A stretch of 64,000 bases of DNA from Gnetum montanum (lineage: Eukaryota > Streptophyta > Gnetopsida > Gnetales > Gnetaceae), in NCBI GenBank assembly GCA_015680685.1, contig MNCI01029340.1, positions 414,382-478,381 on the forward strand. Reading direction: 5' to 3'. How positions within the stretch are numbered: the first letter of the stretch is position 1; every line of letters starts with the position of its first letter. Shown piece after piece: positions 11,985 through 24,098 of this stretch. Under the pieces are notes generated by a model. That model worked only from the letters and a program-made list of their open reading frames with translations, did not search any database and was not told the DNA's origin. Both the position numbers and the translations under genes were made by a program.

Positions 11985-13141
11985 ACACTCATGTGGCTCA
12001 TTGGTTGAGGTGTGTTCTATGTTATCAAGTCTCGAGCGATCAATTATGTGGATAGTAAACCCATTACACCCACTCATCCATTCTACAAATAAGAGGTTCT
12101 AATCGAGGGTATGGTTATATTCTTGACATTTTTAAAACTTAAAATTAATTTTGTGTTTATTGTAGCCAGAATGAAGAAGGATGAACCAATAGGGAATGAT
12201 TAGGGTGTGACATTAAGGGGACTTGTGGATTCTCTTTGGTGATGCCTATGGGAGTTATTATGCAACGTGGTTGTACTAAGATCCTTGTAGATCTAACGAA
12301 AAATGGGAGTAAGAGTAATAAAAAAGACATTCAAAATTCCAATGCTATTCTAGGGGGTCCCACTAGAAAGACATGCATCCATGCTTGAAGGTTGGCAGCT
12401 TCTCTAGATTTNATCGTATTCCTTATTGTTCTGGTACCCTCATAGTTGCTCATCATGGGATGAAACAATGTGATGTCACTGATCAGAGGAATGGACTTGG
12501 TCCTAATCTTGGAATGACGGGTTAATGACACATTAATCATGCTTTACATGGAGGATTCACTGTGCCTTAGGTTAGTTACCTCATGTCCCAATCTCTATAA
12601 TCCCTTCTATAGTTCCTCTCATATCACTATTTGTTCAATTGTAACTCATGTCATGTGTAACATAGAAATATTACCTCATTCTGGTGATATTTACATGCGT
12701 GTGTTTTGTGGAATTAGTGTGGATTACATTCAACCATTCTAGTGCCCACAAACACTTTTAAGTGTGGTTACACAAGAGCATTATAGGTTGGAACCTACTT
12801 TGAGGAGGATCCACTTGTGTAATCTTTTGTAATTTTCACTCATGACAGAGCTCACACATACCATTTCTTACCCTCAACATATTTTCCATGATATTATTTC
12901 CTTACTACTATCCCTCTAAATTCCAATGTTCCTATGCACCATTACATGGCCTTATTCTCTCACTTACCACTTGAGGCCTTATTGCTCAATTCCACCCACA
13001 TATAATTATTCATGCGTTCAAAACTACCTAAATTACCCTAGACCCTTTAACATGTGCCCACATGTCCTTAATTCCCATTTTAATTCTAAAAAAACCTTCA
13101 AACTTCGGTATTTTTCCCTCGGCCTAAACATCACTAGAACC
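11985..13141. other. Non-coding interior of element A
   Basis: Between the gag unit and the second promoter block I find no motif of pol or any other family in six frames. One undetermined base is at 12412. Confidence 0.5.
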
Positions 13142-13199
13142 GCGATATCGCGTACGTGATGTATCGTATGTGATATCATGTCCCATCCAACTATAAATA
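13142..13199 (+). promoter_or_regulatory. Internal copy of A's LTR promoter block
   Basis: The run gcgatatcgcgtacgtgat (13142-13160), a second related word, gtatcgtatgtgatatc, and TATAAATA at 13192-13199 repeat the palindrome-TATA order of the LTR at nearly the same spacing. Weak similarity continues into the T-rich leader at 13250-13275. It lies about 500 bases upstream of the second ORF, so it may be a second promoter made by copying the LTR one. Confidence 0.6.
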
Positions 13200-13679
13200 G
13201 GAGATCCCCCTGCAACACTTAACATCATTTTACGTAATTCACGTAGAGGAGTTTTTTAAGTTTTTCTCTAGGACTTTCGATTGTGAGACCCTTACTTTTC
13301 TACCTATATCTCGCTTGTAGGTACTCCGATTTTTATTTTGTCTTAACCTACTTGAACTTAGAGTGTTCAACTTAGTCATGAGGGAGGGACACATCCCGAA
13401 TAGCACATAAATTTTTTGGAATTTTTCATTGCCCAAAGGACATTATCAAGGATAATTAGCTATAGTATTAAGGATAATTGTGCCAAAAAAAATGTCACCC
13501 CTTTAGGTACATTGGGAAACTAAAATTGGAAACCACCTAAGTAAAAAAAGGACTCACTATGATAATCTTTCAGGAAACATGACATGAAGATAAAATTAAT
13601 TAATTAATTAAGGTAAGAAGTAAGGTATAACGTAGCTTTAGAAACAACATTACTAACACTTGGTCCCGTGTGATTGCAG

Positions 13680-15950
13680 ATGGCCCTAAAACATGGACAA
13701 CAGGAAGGTTCTGCTTAAGGTGGAAGCAAATGACCTAGGAGAGGCAAAGAAGAAGTGCCTGCAGGACAACATGCAGAGTAGGAGGAACAATCATTTAGCA
13801 TTCATCAAGAAGATCCTACTACTATATAGTCTGGGTAGGCAAAAGGAGGAGCTACTACAACACCTAAATAGGGACAACATCTCACGTTGCCCAAAGATTA
13901 TGTTCAAGGTATCCACGAAAGGTCCACATTCATTACGGTGATTGTGCAATTAAATTTTGAATCTTTCATAGAGTTCACTCCTGAGGTTGTTAGGGAACAC
14001 CTCACAGGGTCTTCCTTATGGCCTATCCTCTCTGAAAGCGGTGCCTAGTACCTAGCGGAAACGTACCAATTCTGGCACAATAGAGAACAAGGCACCACTG
14101 TTAAAATTTGTGGTGTGACAGTCGATTTCTTTATGTAGGCCATTTCGAAAGTATCAAACCTTATGAATACAAGGCCCAAGGTTGCTTAGTTTTCTACCTG
14201 TTTAGACCCTGATGTGCAACGAGTTTGGTTGGAAAGGGCATATGGCAGGGATAAGACATTTGGAGAGTTGACAATGGAAGAGAGGATCTATTTCAAAATT
14301 GGAATGTGTCACCTCTTCACCATGAAGGGCCTAAAAAGGATTTCAACATATGCAGCAAGGGGATGTGTAGTGCTAATGGGAAAGGGAAGATCCTGAGATC
14401 CTGACTCATCTATACTTTACAGAGATCTTGAGATGGTTCAAGGAATAGAAGACAGGGAAGATGATGTTGCCCTTCCCTTTCCTTATTAGGAGGCTATGCC
14501 AATGTGCTGGTATCAGGGGATACACTAATGATGTCCTCCAAAAATCCTAAAATTCTTCATATGCTGAACTATTAAAGCCACCAACCGCAAGGAAAATCAC
14601 TGGTGAGATGTTGGGACCAGAATAAGAAAAAGAAAAGATGGATAAACCAACTGCAACTCAACTTGCAGGACCTAGCCAACTTCCAAGTACAGGACCTAGC
14701 CAAAAATAGGAAGTAGGGCCTAGCATAGACTAGGATCAACAACCGCCACCGTAAGATTACAGACCATCGATGAGCCATGTTAGGGCTATTGCTGAGATGG
14801 TTAGTTGGGGAAGTTGTGATGATGAAAATCTCTTTCGTGTCATTGATGATGCCATACAGCCCACGGTTTCTTTGGATCGTGCAAGAGATGAAGTGTCCAT
14901 CCATACAAGAGGAGGAGAAAGTACTTGTTTAGAATAGATATCGAGAAACACTACATCTTTCCAAGTGTAATTAGAAACTTGTGAAGGGGCCACGATGGTG
15001 GTCATGTAACACCAAGATGTAGTGGGAATTGCAGAAGTGGTCACAGACCACATTAAAGAATCATTCAATGTACTTGTTGTACCATTGATAGATCACACGG
15101 GAGGTACATGCCATCTGCCAAAAGACAGCTATCGAAATAAGCATGTGGAAAAATGAGGCTAAATGGAATGAAAAGCTAAAGGAGCACTTCTAGGACTAGG
15201 TGTTGGATGTACAAATAGATCCTTGAGAAGGAGATCCATATGGCCAAGGCTGACATCAATGCTATTAGTGCTCAACACATTGACTAGCGGGCCATATTGG
15301 ACACATATGCATTTGCCCACCAGGTGGAAGTTAAGAACCGAGACCTGTAGATCCAAGATCTTACAAAATACATGAAGTTGGCAAACTTGCAGTATGCCAA
15401 CCTTGACATGTTAACAGTAGGGCATCCAAGAATAAAGCTTGAGCAACAGGTAGCTGCCACCTACATCAAATATAAAACAGAATTTGCAAAATGCAAAAAT
15501 ATATTGCAAAAACCAGAGATTTCAAATTCTGGACTTGAGGTGGTTAAGGCAAGCTACCAAGGACAAAAAGGTGTCACAATAGATTTGGCTCGATGGCTTG
15601 CATATTTTCAAGAATATAGAGGCAAAGCCAGAGCCTACGAGGAGGAATGACAGGTATTTTTGGCCTAGTATGTCAAGGCAAATCAAATGTTTCTGCAACT
15701 ACCCTATCCATGTGAAGTGCTAACTCCATCAAACATCAAAACATTAGCATGGATGGCACAATATCCCTAGAACAAAGAGGAGAAACTCTAGGCCATACTT
15801 CAATGCCATCAAGTCCCAAGACCTGGAGCACAAGACAAGGGGAAAGCACCTATGGAGGAGCCACCACCACCAGGAACTACATGAGTGCCACCAATTTTGT
15901 AGTTGTAGCGCATTCTTTGTGTTGTGTCTCAATTTTGTTTTGATTCCACA
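13680..15950 (+). pseudogene. Second ORF of element A, unknown protein
   Basis: Several open stretches lie in succession on the element's sense strand, in more than one frame: 13693-13941 (basic, KKKCLQDNMQSRRNNH), 14214-14396 (WLERAYGRDKTFGELTMEER), 14770-15090 (VRAIAEMVSWGSCDDENLFR) and 15290-15650 (a long helical stretch, KLEQQVAATYIKYKTEFAKC). A proline-rich tail follows at about 15850. A possible 67-base intron, GTAAGA at 13613 to GCAG at 13679, precedes ATG 13680. The position before the 3' LTR is where Athila elements carry their env-like ORF, but I see no signal peptide, transmembrane segment or known domain, so I do not call it env. It reads more like a helical, possibly coiled-coil protein. 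Function unknown. Confidence 0.5.
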
Positions 15951-16056
15951 CTGCGGCATAAACCCATTTTTACCATCCAATAATCCTGTACCTATCCACT
16001 ATGTAATCAATGGAGATTGTTCTCACTATAACTCGAGGACGGCTTTTCATTTAGTC

Positions 16057-16065
16057 GTGGGGGTA
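16057..16065 (+). other. Polypurine tract of A
   Basis: GTGGGGGTA directly before the 3' LTR; the flanking CTCGAGGACGG...TTTTCATTTAG also matches element G. Confidence 0.75.
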
Positions 16066-16858
16066 TGATGAGTCTCCATTTTAGTTAACCATGATATCGC
16101 GTACGTGATATCGCAGCCTATCTCCTCATCTATAAATAAGAGGTAGATAGATTTGGTAGGAATTTTTTGAGTTCTTGTATTTTATTGTAAGTTTTTAAGT
16201 TAGATTTCTATCAACCCTTTCCTCCTAGTGCATGCCCGTAGTGTGGTGATTGTAATTGTACGACATCGTTATTTGAGTGTGATGTACTTGGATGTGCATA
16301 AGATTGAAAATAAAGATAGATATTACTTCATCATTGCAGCATTCACTTAGCTGAATTATTTATTTAATTGTTATTTACTACTTTCTTAGTTAATCTCTTC
16401 TCATCCTAAACTCCTGTTAAATGAGGAATGAGTACAACTTGATCACGAGCATTAAGTGTGACTACTTGGTAACCCAGTAGCGTACCTAGGATCTACGCTT
16501 GGTAATCCCAGTGGTAGTCATGCATGAGGTCCAAGATGTGTATGGATGATTAAGAAATAAATGCTCATCACACTTAGGCTAGCTTAGATTATATCTCACC
16601 CTTTCTCTCTTAGCTTTGTTAATCTTATTTACCATCATACCCAGGAGTAGCGTTAGCATAGGAACACATCATATACCTCACTCTGGACTAAATCATACAT
16701 GACAAAGTTAACACTAGTCCAGATGGGAAGATAGCAAACTATGACCTAAGGATAACTGTCTAGGTACCACAACTAGTCCATCTATGGAGTTCGACCAAAT
16801 CATGCGTGAAATGCTCATATTCGTATGGTTGAGTGTAGGGGTACCTCGCCACTCATTA
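16066..16858 (+). repeat. 3' LTR of element A
   Basis: 793 bp, TGATGAGTC...CATTA (terminal CA decayed to TA). Palindrome GATATC-GCGTACGT-GATATC at 16093-16112 and TATA box at 16131-16138. Followed by GAGGT (16859-16863), the near-match of the left target duplication. Confidence 0.9.
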
Positions 16859-17040
16859 GAGGTCACATGATGACTTTCTTCCATGATGAGTTTCATCTTC
16901 ACAATGACTATGGGATTTATCTTGCAAGCATAACTCCAAGAGGATAAGAAAACTAAGCAAAGAAAACATGCTATTACAACACAATGCATGTGGCCACATA
17001 ATATGATGAGTAAAACTAGGATACCAAGGTTACAAATGTT

Positions 17041-17157
17041 GCTAGTTTTAAGCCATGGTAGGCCATGCTACTAGTTTAAGGCCTTGGTAGGCTATGATTT
17101 CACTAGTTTTAGGCCCTGGTAGGCCATATCACCAATTTAATGCCTTGACAGGCTATT
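17041..17157. repeat. Hairpin array E-i, after integrase
   Basis: Four copies of a unit of the type (C)TAGTTTTAGGCC-loop-GGCC. Stems vary but stay paired: GCC-ATGGTA-GGC, GGCC-TTGGTA-GGCT, GGCC-CTGGTA-GGCC, GCCT-TGAC-AGGC. It lies directly past the C-terminal end of E's integrase, as in element C. Confidence 0.65.
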
Positions 17158-17164
17158 GATGTTG

Positions 17165-20100
17165 GTCATTGATTATTGGTTTTGGTAGCCTACATGCAGC
17201 AAGGTTTTAGATAGGCATGATTAACTGGGTTGGCCAACTAACGTTCATCCATGTCTACTATCCTAAAGACTCCATTTCCATAGGCATTAGTGATCAAGAA
17301 ATGTCTTTCTCAGTTAGCTAAGAATTTATCCACATGCTCATGGATAGCCTTGAGGACTAGGTCATCCTCTTTGATCTTATGCTTGGTCAAGTTATGGTGG
17401 CATTGTCATTTCTGTTTCTCGTGATATCGCTTGACATGAGCAAGCATTCGCACCCATTTCTCCTCCACTAAGTCGAGATTCATGGTATGCAAATCTTTGC
17501 ATTGTTAATCATTGATGAAGTTAGATAAGGCTACTTGGAGCAATGGTACCTATAATTCAAGACGTAAAATAGCTTCAAAATCATAAACTAGGCTATAAGG
17601 GGTTACACCAATTGTTGTGCAAAATGTTGTTCTATAGGAAACAAGTGCATTGACAAGTTGCTCATGCCACTTGTGCTTGCTATTGTTCAACATCTTCTTA
17701 TGAAAGTTGATGATGGCATTATTACTTTCTTCTACTTCTCCATTAGCTTGAGTGTAATATGGTGATGAGAAGAAACACCTAATTCCTAGGTCATGATAGA
17801 AATTCTTTGTTTCTTGGCTACTAAACTATGCTCCATTATTTGTGACTATGGTCATAGGTATGTCAAAGCGGCTATAATGTTGTCAAGTATGAATTTATAA
17901 ACTTTTTCAGATGTTGTCCTTCTTAGAGGAATAGCCTCAACCCACTTTGTAACATATTCAATTGTAGTGATGATGAAAATATGCCCCAAAAAAGACTTAG
18001 GCATTATAGGTCCAGTGATATCTAACTCCCATCATTGAAATGGTTAAGTTATCTAAATAGTATGCAACTTAGGTGGTAATACATATATAAGGTTAATATT
18101 CCATTGACATGTGTCATAAGTTTTAACCTTCTATAGGTAGTCATTCTTCATATAAGGCCAATAATAGCCTAACCATCTAATTTTAGTAGCCATGGCTCTA
18201 GGTTCTATATGTCCCCCACATATGCCTTCATGAACTTTCCCTAGGATAGTTCTAGCTTCAATTTTACCTAAGAACATTAACAATATGTCATTATAGGACT
18301 ATTGACATAATGTGTTATCATCTACTATGACATACTATTTTGATCATTTACATACAATGTCCTTTTGAAAAGTAGTTAGGCCTTGTGAGGTTCATCATGC
18401 ATAAGGTAAAACTTGATATTATTGTATTACTCCTTTATGGGAGTAGTATGAACTACTACCATAAATTTATCCTTAGTGATTTGCATGATGGAAATAACAT
18501 AGTCCATGGTCAAGGTGGGTAACTTGCTAACCATATTTGGTGCCACACTAAGGGCTAGCATTGCAATGACATTAGCTATGGTATTCTTAGTTTAGGGTAT
18601 GTGTTGGATATCAACATCTATAAATTGTTGCAACAATTTCTTTCCTGGGTCATAGTAAGGTTGTAAGTGTTTAGATTTATGAGTGTAAACCTTGGTTACT
18701 TAGTTAACCACAAGTACCAAGTTACCTTTGACCATCAAGTGCTTAACTCCTAGGTCATGGGATATCATTATTCCTTTGATTAAACCCTCATACTCTACTA
18801 CATTGTTGGTACATGGAAACTCAAATTAGTAGGTGAAGGGTTGGATTTCACCAAATGGAAATGTTATGATGGTAGCGGCATTGGCCCCATGGGTAGTTAA
18901 AGTTCCATCAAAATGCATGACCACCTCACAGGCCTCACATACCTGGCTAATGATGTTGACATGTTCATCTAGAAATTGAGGGTCTACCATCAATTGGTGA
19001 AACAATAAGTTGTATGGCTACAACTTAACCTTTCATTGATGCTTGAGAGATGTAATAAGATCAAACTTTGCTATTGTGGCTTTTCATTAGGCTATATAGC
19101 TAATTCTCATAGATGTTGATCATTATGATTCTAAGCATGTTTTCCTTGCAAATGATGTTGACCTAGCTTCTAAAGAGGTAGTGTCTCCACTTCTTTAATG
19201 AGAAGACTAGTGCTAGATGATACTTCTCCACTTTAGTGTATTGGGTCTCATGGGTAACTAATGGATGGATAAGATAGTATATTGGCACTTCTACTCCATC
19301 ATCTCTTTTTTTATAGAGTAGAGAGGCAATAGATGTGTCAAAGATAGTAAGGTAGATATAAAATGGTTTATCATCTTGTGGAGGATAGACTGTCGGTAGT
19401 TGTGCCAACTCTTGCTTAAGGTTTTCAAAGGCTTCTTGGCATTGAGTTTTCCACTCATACTGAACTCCGTTCTTAAGTAAGTGTTGCATAGGTTGTAACT
19501 TATTTGTAAATTTAGAAATAAACCTATAAATGAATTGCAATATGACTTGTAGTCCTTGAAGCTCCTTAAGATTATAAGGTGCTACCAAGTTGTATATGGC
19601 TTTAACCGTATCAGGATCGACATGTATCCCTGCTTTAGATATCACAAAGCCAAGAATCTTACTGATTTTCATACTAAAGACACATATCTTGGGATTAAGC
19701 CTAAGCTCATACTTGAGGCATCATTTAAGCACAAGGTCTAGGTCACATGTATGTTTAATGGCCACTTTGGACTTAATAACTATATCATTTATGTAGTTGT
19801 TGAGCAAACCTAACATGTAATCACTAAAGATATATGTCATGACTCTTTGATAGGTTGATCCTACATTCTTAAGGCCAAAGGGCATCATGGTATAGCAAAA
19901 GGTACCCCAAGGGATCATGAAGGTCATGCTAAGTTAATGTTCTAGGTTGACCCTAATCTTGTTATATCCTAAGAAACCTTCCATAAAGGATAATAAGGCA
20001 TGCCTAGCCATAGTATCGATAAGTTGATCAATACTAGGCAAAGGAAAGTCATAATTAATGGTTACCTTATTTAGGTATTAGAAATAAATGCAAATATAGA

Positions 20101-20640
20101 TATTATCATTTTTCCTAAGGACTACCACTATATTAGACATCCATTCTACATAATCAACAACTCTAATGAAACCAACTTGCTATAGCTTTGTGATCTCATC
20201 ACAAACTACTAGGGCCAAATTAGGTATAATCTTGCAAACCTTTTACTTAACTAGTCTAATGCTAGGATCAAGTATGATGTTGTATTAGGCTAAATGTAAG
20301 TCAAGACTAGGCATATCCTCATATGACTAGGCAAATGTCTTAATGTTGTCTTGTAGGACCTTAGTGATGTCTTGAGACTATTAAGGTTCTAGTGAAGAAC
20401 TTAGTTTTGGGATTCTCTCATGACCACTATGTGTCATGATAGGAAGCTCAACTAGATAATATTTAGTAATGTTGCCATCCTCTAGGTCAATGGTATTAAC
20501 TAGGTTTTCAGGCCACTTTAGAGGTTTCTCTATTGAGGCTATATGGCAAACAAGACTCTTAGGCTTAAGATCTACGTACTTAGGGTCAATACACCATTCA
20601 ACATCACTATGAGGCCCACCTAGGTTCAAGGGAAAACTGA
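17165..20640 (-). pseudogene. Element E pol: reverse transcriptase, two RNase H domains, integrase
   Basis: Read from 20640 downwards: a pre-RT linker (20629-20381), reverse transcriptase with MTFMIPWGTFCYTMMPFGLKN (19927-19860), the connection and first RNase H (19672-19163; ISKILGFVISKAGI, PFYIYLTIFDTSIASLLY), a second RNase H (about 18990-18540; HFDGTLTTHGANAATII, NNVVEYEGLIKG, TKNTIA), and integrase (about 18330-17165; HEGICGGH, YDTCQ, WWELDITGPI, NGEVEESNNAI, TPYSLVYDFEA). The second RNase H marks the Tat lineage. The catalytic YxDD box reads YIND, and the second integrase aspartate (DNG) reads NNG; both are G-to-A type losses. Frames are broken many times. It would have made cDNA and integrated it; now dead. 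Confidence 0.9.
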
Positions 20641-20929
20641 TCTACTCCTAGGTACTCATACTTTAGTGTTGCATGTCAGCCATAAGGACATTAAGTGGCA
20701 CCTAGGAAAAGATGAGTAAATAATGCCAAAATGAGATTAGGCAAACATATACTATTCTAATGTCACATATAATGCAAACAAGGTCATCCAAGACCATGAG
20801 GGGATATAAAATAGGCAAAAAAAAACTAAATATGGACCAAACAAAAGTCAAATAAAGGAACAAGAGAGTTAAATAAGGTAAAGTGGAAGAAATAAGGCTA
20901 AAAAATGGTTAACAAAGGTCACGATCCTA

Positions 20930-20984
20930 CTAGTTATAGGCCTTGGTAGGCCATGGTGCTAGTTTTAGGCCTTAGCAGCCATGG
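20930..20984. repeat. Hairpin array E-ii, before reverse transcriptase
   Basis: Two units (TAGTTATAGGCCTTGGTAGG and TAGTTTTAGGCCTTAGCAG, each continuing into the stem). Same place relative to reverse transcriptase as the five-unit array of element C at 48728-48956. Confidence 0.6.
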
Positions 20985-23900
20985 TTACATGGTGTTAAAT
21001 GATGGTTAGGGAAGATTAAACCCCCATCATTTAAAAGTAACCAATGGCTAAACGAGGGTCAACAGAGGCTATAATAAAAAAAATAAGGTGAATATGGAAA
21101 GATTGAAGCCAATTGATGGAAACAAATATCAATAATGCAAAATAAGGCCAAAATAAGTCAAAACACCATAAAATAAGGCTAAATTAATGAAAATGGAAAG
21201 CATGTAGTAAAAATTGGCTAATAGTTGTCAAACAAGGTTGAATCTTGCTAGTTTTTTAATCATAGTTTTAGGCTATAAGGGTTATGGGTAAGTTTGGGCA
21301 CATTTTGGGGATGTTTTAAGGCTGTTTAGGTCTAAAAGAAAAGGTTTTAGGGTATCCACACTAGATCCATGCTGGATCTATGCAAGCCAAGAAGGATGGG
21401 ATGACCCCGAGTGTGGAGGAAACATATAGGTGGTTTCCTAGGCTTATTTTGAGTAGTTTTCAACTCATGGTGGCTTGCATGGCTAGTGTAGTGTACTGGG
21501 AAGACAAAAGCCTAATTTATTAATCAATTTCAACCCTTGGGAATCCCTATTAAAGCCTAAAAGTGCCATCCATGTTGGATCCACATTGGTCAATGTGGCC
21601 TCAGCATGGATACCAATGAAAATGGATTGCATGACATATAGAGGATCAAAATTGGGATTCTAGGGACTTTGCAAGGTAGAGTAGGGCCAAATCTATCAAG
21701 ATTGATCATTTTAAAGGTAAGAAATGGCCAAAAAGTAGGTTTTAAAGTTATAGCTTCCTATATCCATGCTAGCAAGCACCGATGGGAGGGGGCTTAGTGT
21801 GGATGATTGAAATCTAGGCTATAATAGGATCAAAGAGGGTTGAATTTGCAACTGGAACCAAGTTTCTGTAGTTGTGCACTCCCAAGCTAAGTTTTGAGGT
21901 CATTTTGAAAGGGTCTTGAGCATTAAATCAAGTTGGAGATAGTATCCACACTAGCTAGCATGGATCCAATGTGAATGAATGGGGGCACTCTTGCTTTTTG
22001 ATCCTAGAATAGTTTTGGAAACAAATCGACCAAATTTTCAAACTTATAGGGCTAGAAATAGTGATCCCCAAAGTTTTTGTTCAAATTTGGCTATATTTAA
22101 AGGTTATTAAGGTCATGCATAATTATCCCCCCTTTATTCACACTAGGAAACATTGATCTAGCATGGATGAGGGGGCCTAGTATGTTTCAAGGTAAAAAAC
22201 AAGGTTAAACTAGTGCAAACTTAAGGTTGTTAGGCTATAGGATTTTCTAGTATAGGTTTTTGGTATCTGGGGGTGTCAATATGGTATCAAAAGTGGAAAG
22301 GAAAATCACCCATGCTAGATCTATACTAGCTAGCATGGATTAGGCCTCCCCTAGCATGGATACCTTAGGATATTAGATTTGGACAAGTTTTGATAGAAAA
22401 ACGATCATGCATGTCATCTGCTAGGGTTGCTAGTGTTAAGGGCTAGTGTCTAGGATTAAAATCTGGTAGTTTTGAAGGTTCTTAGATGGATTTTGAAGTT
22501 ACTCTCTAGACTTACACTAGGTCCATGTTGGCCAACATTAAGCTAGTGTGGAGGATCCAAGGGAATGAACTTTTGGCTATTTTGGGTTGATTTTGCAAGA
22601 TTTGATGGCTTTCGAGGATGCTAATAGGGTCCTAGGATGAGGATGGATAAATTTAGAATTTTTTTGATGCATATGTAAACCCCCATAAACTTTCCTTGAT
22701 GCATCCACATTGGATCCATGCTAAGTAGCATGGATGAGAATGGTGCTTAGCGTGGAAGTGAGGAAAATCATGAATTGAGATCAATTTTGGTAATTTTTGG
22801 CTATCAAAGTCTCTGAGAAGGTTGGATTGTCAGCATAAGTCAATTTCATCCATGCTAGGGAAACATGGATGGAGGGCTCACCAACATGGACAAGGTTTCA
22901 TATGTAAAAATTAACTCAAATCTTGGAAACTGTCGACTACTAGAGATCATGGAAGGATATCTAGGCTACTAGAGTGCATTTTATGGTTATTTAAGGCTAT
23001 GGCAAGTGATTTATGGCATACTCCTAGGGCATTGATGCTAGATCCACGTTGGGCATCATGGATGGGGGGCTCAATAGCATGGGAAAGGTGTTTAGATGAA
23101 AAACGTAAGGTATTTTTAGCTAATCTATGTTATTGGAAGTTGACAAGGTCTGTTAAAGTCAAAATATGATAATTGGGTGGTTGATTTTAGTAATTTAAGG
23201 TTACTCCCCATCCATCCATGTTGGTTCCATGCTAGGAAGCATGGATGGACCCCGATTTAGGATAGATCAACTAGATCTAAAAGTTTTGGGCACTTTCAAC
23301 TAGGTTTAACAATGTTTTGAGGCTACTAGAGGTGAGCGAAGGAGTTTAAGACTATGTGCACCCATTTTTAAGTTGAACTAGGGCTAGGTGGGCACCAATA
23401 GATGAGTATGGATGCTGTACCTTCCTTGGGAAATGTTGGGCTAGTAGTTTCCCAATGCAGGTGCCTAGGGTGACAAGTTTCATTAAGGTTTTAACCCTTG
23501 TTGGGGTCTAGGGTTCATATATTTTTATGGTAGCTACCAAACATGGCAGAGGAGGGGGGTGTTGGGGCATGGTCATGGAGGGTAGGAGGCAAGAACCCAT
23601 TCTAGATCCATGCTACATAGCATGGATCAGTAGGGGATAAGGTTATAAAATGATTACATGGATTTCAATGGATTAAAACCTTAATGTATAAGAGGTTTTC
23701 AAGTTTAAAACTCATCAAACTATGGAGGCATCTAGTGGGGATGATTAAAAAATTTAAAGTTTTGAATTTGGACATCCACTTCCACCTTCTCACTGTAGAG
23801 AGAATTTTCCACCTTTGTACTTCCAATGCACCATAAGTTCTAGTGGTTAGAATTGGAAATGGGGGCATGCAAGGGGATGCCTATGTTTAGATCTAATTTT

Positions 23901-24098
23901 ATTATCAATTTCTTGGAAAGGTCCATCACAACTTCCAGTCCATCACACAGTGCATTGGATTATAGATCTAGTAGATTTTTTAAAAAACTTTGAAACACTT
24001 CTCATTCTTAGCATGGTTTCTATAGATCTCCTCTTAGCCTACATTGAGACTTCCATCCTTCCAATCTTTGAGCTTTTCCAGTGTAGATCACTAAAACC
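20985..24098 (+). repeat. Palindrome array upstream of E's antisense gene
   Basis: No coding signal. An imperfect palindromic word, CATGCTAGCNAGCATGGAT, followed by a G-run and CTTAGCATGGA or CTTAGTGTGGA, recurs near 21361, 21568, 21762, 21944, 22141, 22310, 22514, 22701, 22848, 23035, 23211 and 23600, with a weak copy near 23405. Spacing is mostly 170-205 bases, so this is a decayed tandem repeat of about 190 bp. The array lies between reverse transcriptase and the 5' end of the antisense gene, that is, on its promoter side. A TATAAAA is at 23644-23650 but is far from the predicted start. Confidence 0.6.

Larger units (their letters stand above)
8927..16858 (+). mobile_element. Element A: Athila-like LTR element with gag and a second ORF but no pol
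   Basis: A 7932-bp element with LTRs of 794 and 793 bp, an Asp-tRNA-type primer site, a degraded gag (9862-11863), a second promoter-like block (13142-13199), a second ORF region (13680-15950) and a polypurine tract. I find no protease, reverse transcriptase, RNase H or integrase motif on either strand. That is the layout of a non-autonomous gag-only element (TR-GAG type) with an added ORF. It sits in the 3' region of element E. The two LTRs differ by roughly one base in ten over the first 400 bases by eye. Confidence 0.85.

Noticed and set aside
13680-15950. Calling A's second ORF an envelope protein
   Set aside because: Only the position fits; no signal peptide, membrane segment or known domain is visible.
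16714-16989. 91-codon frame on the - strand
   Set aside because: It crosses the end of A's LTR into E, so it is younger than the insertion and meaningless as a gene.
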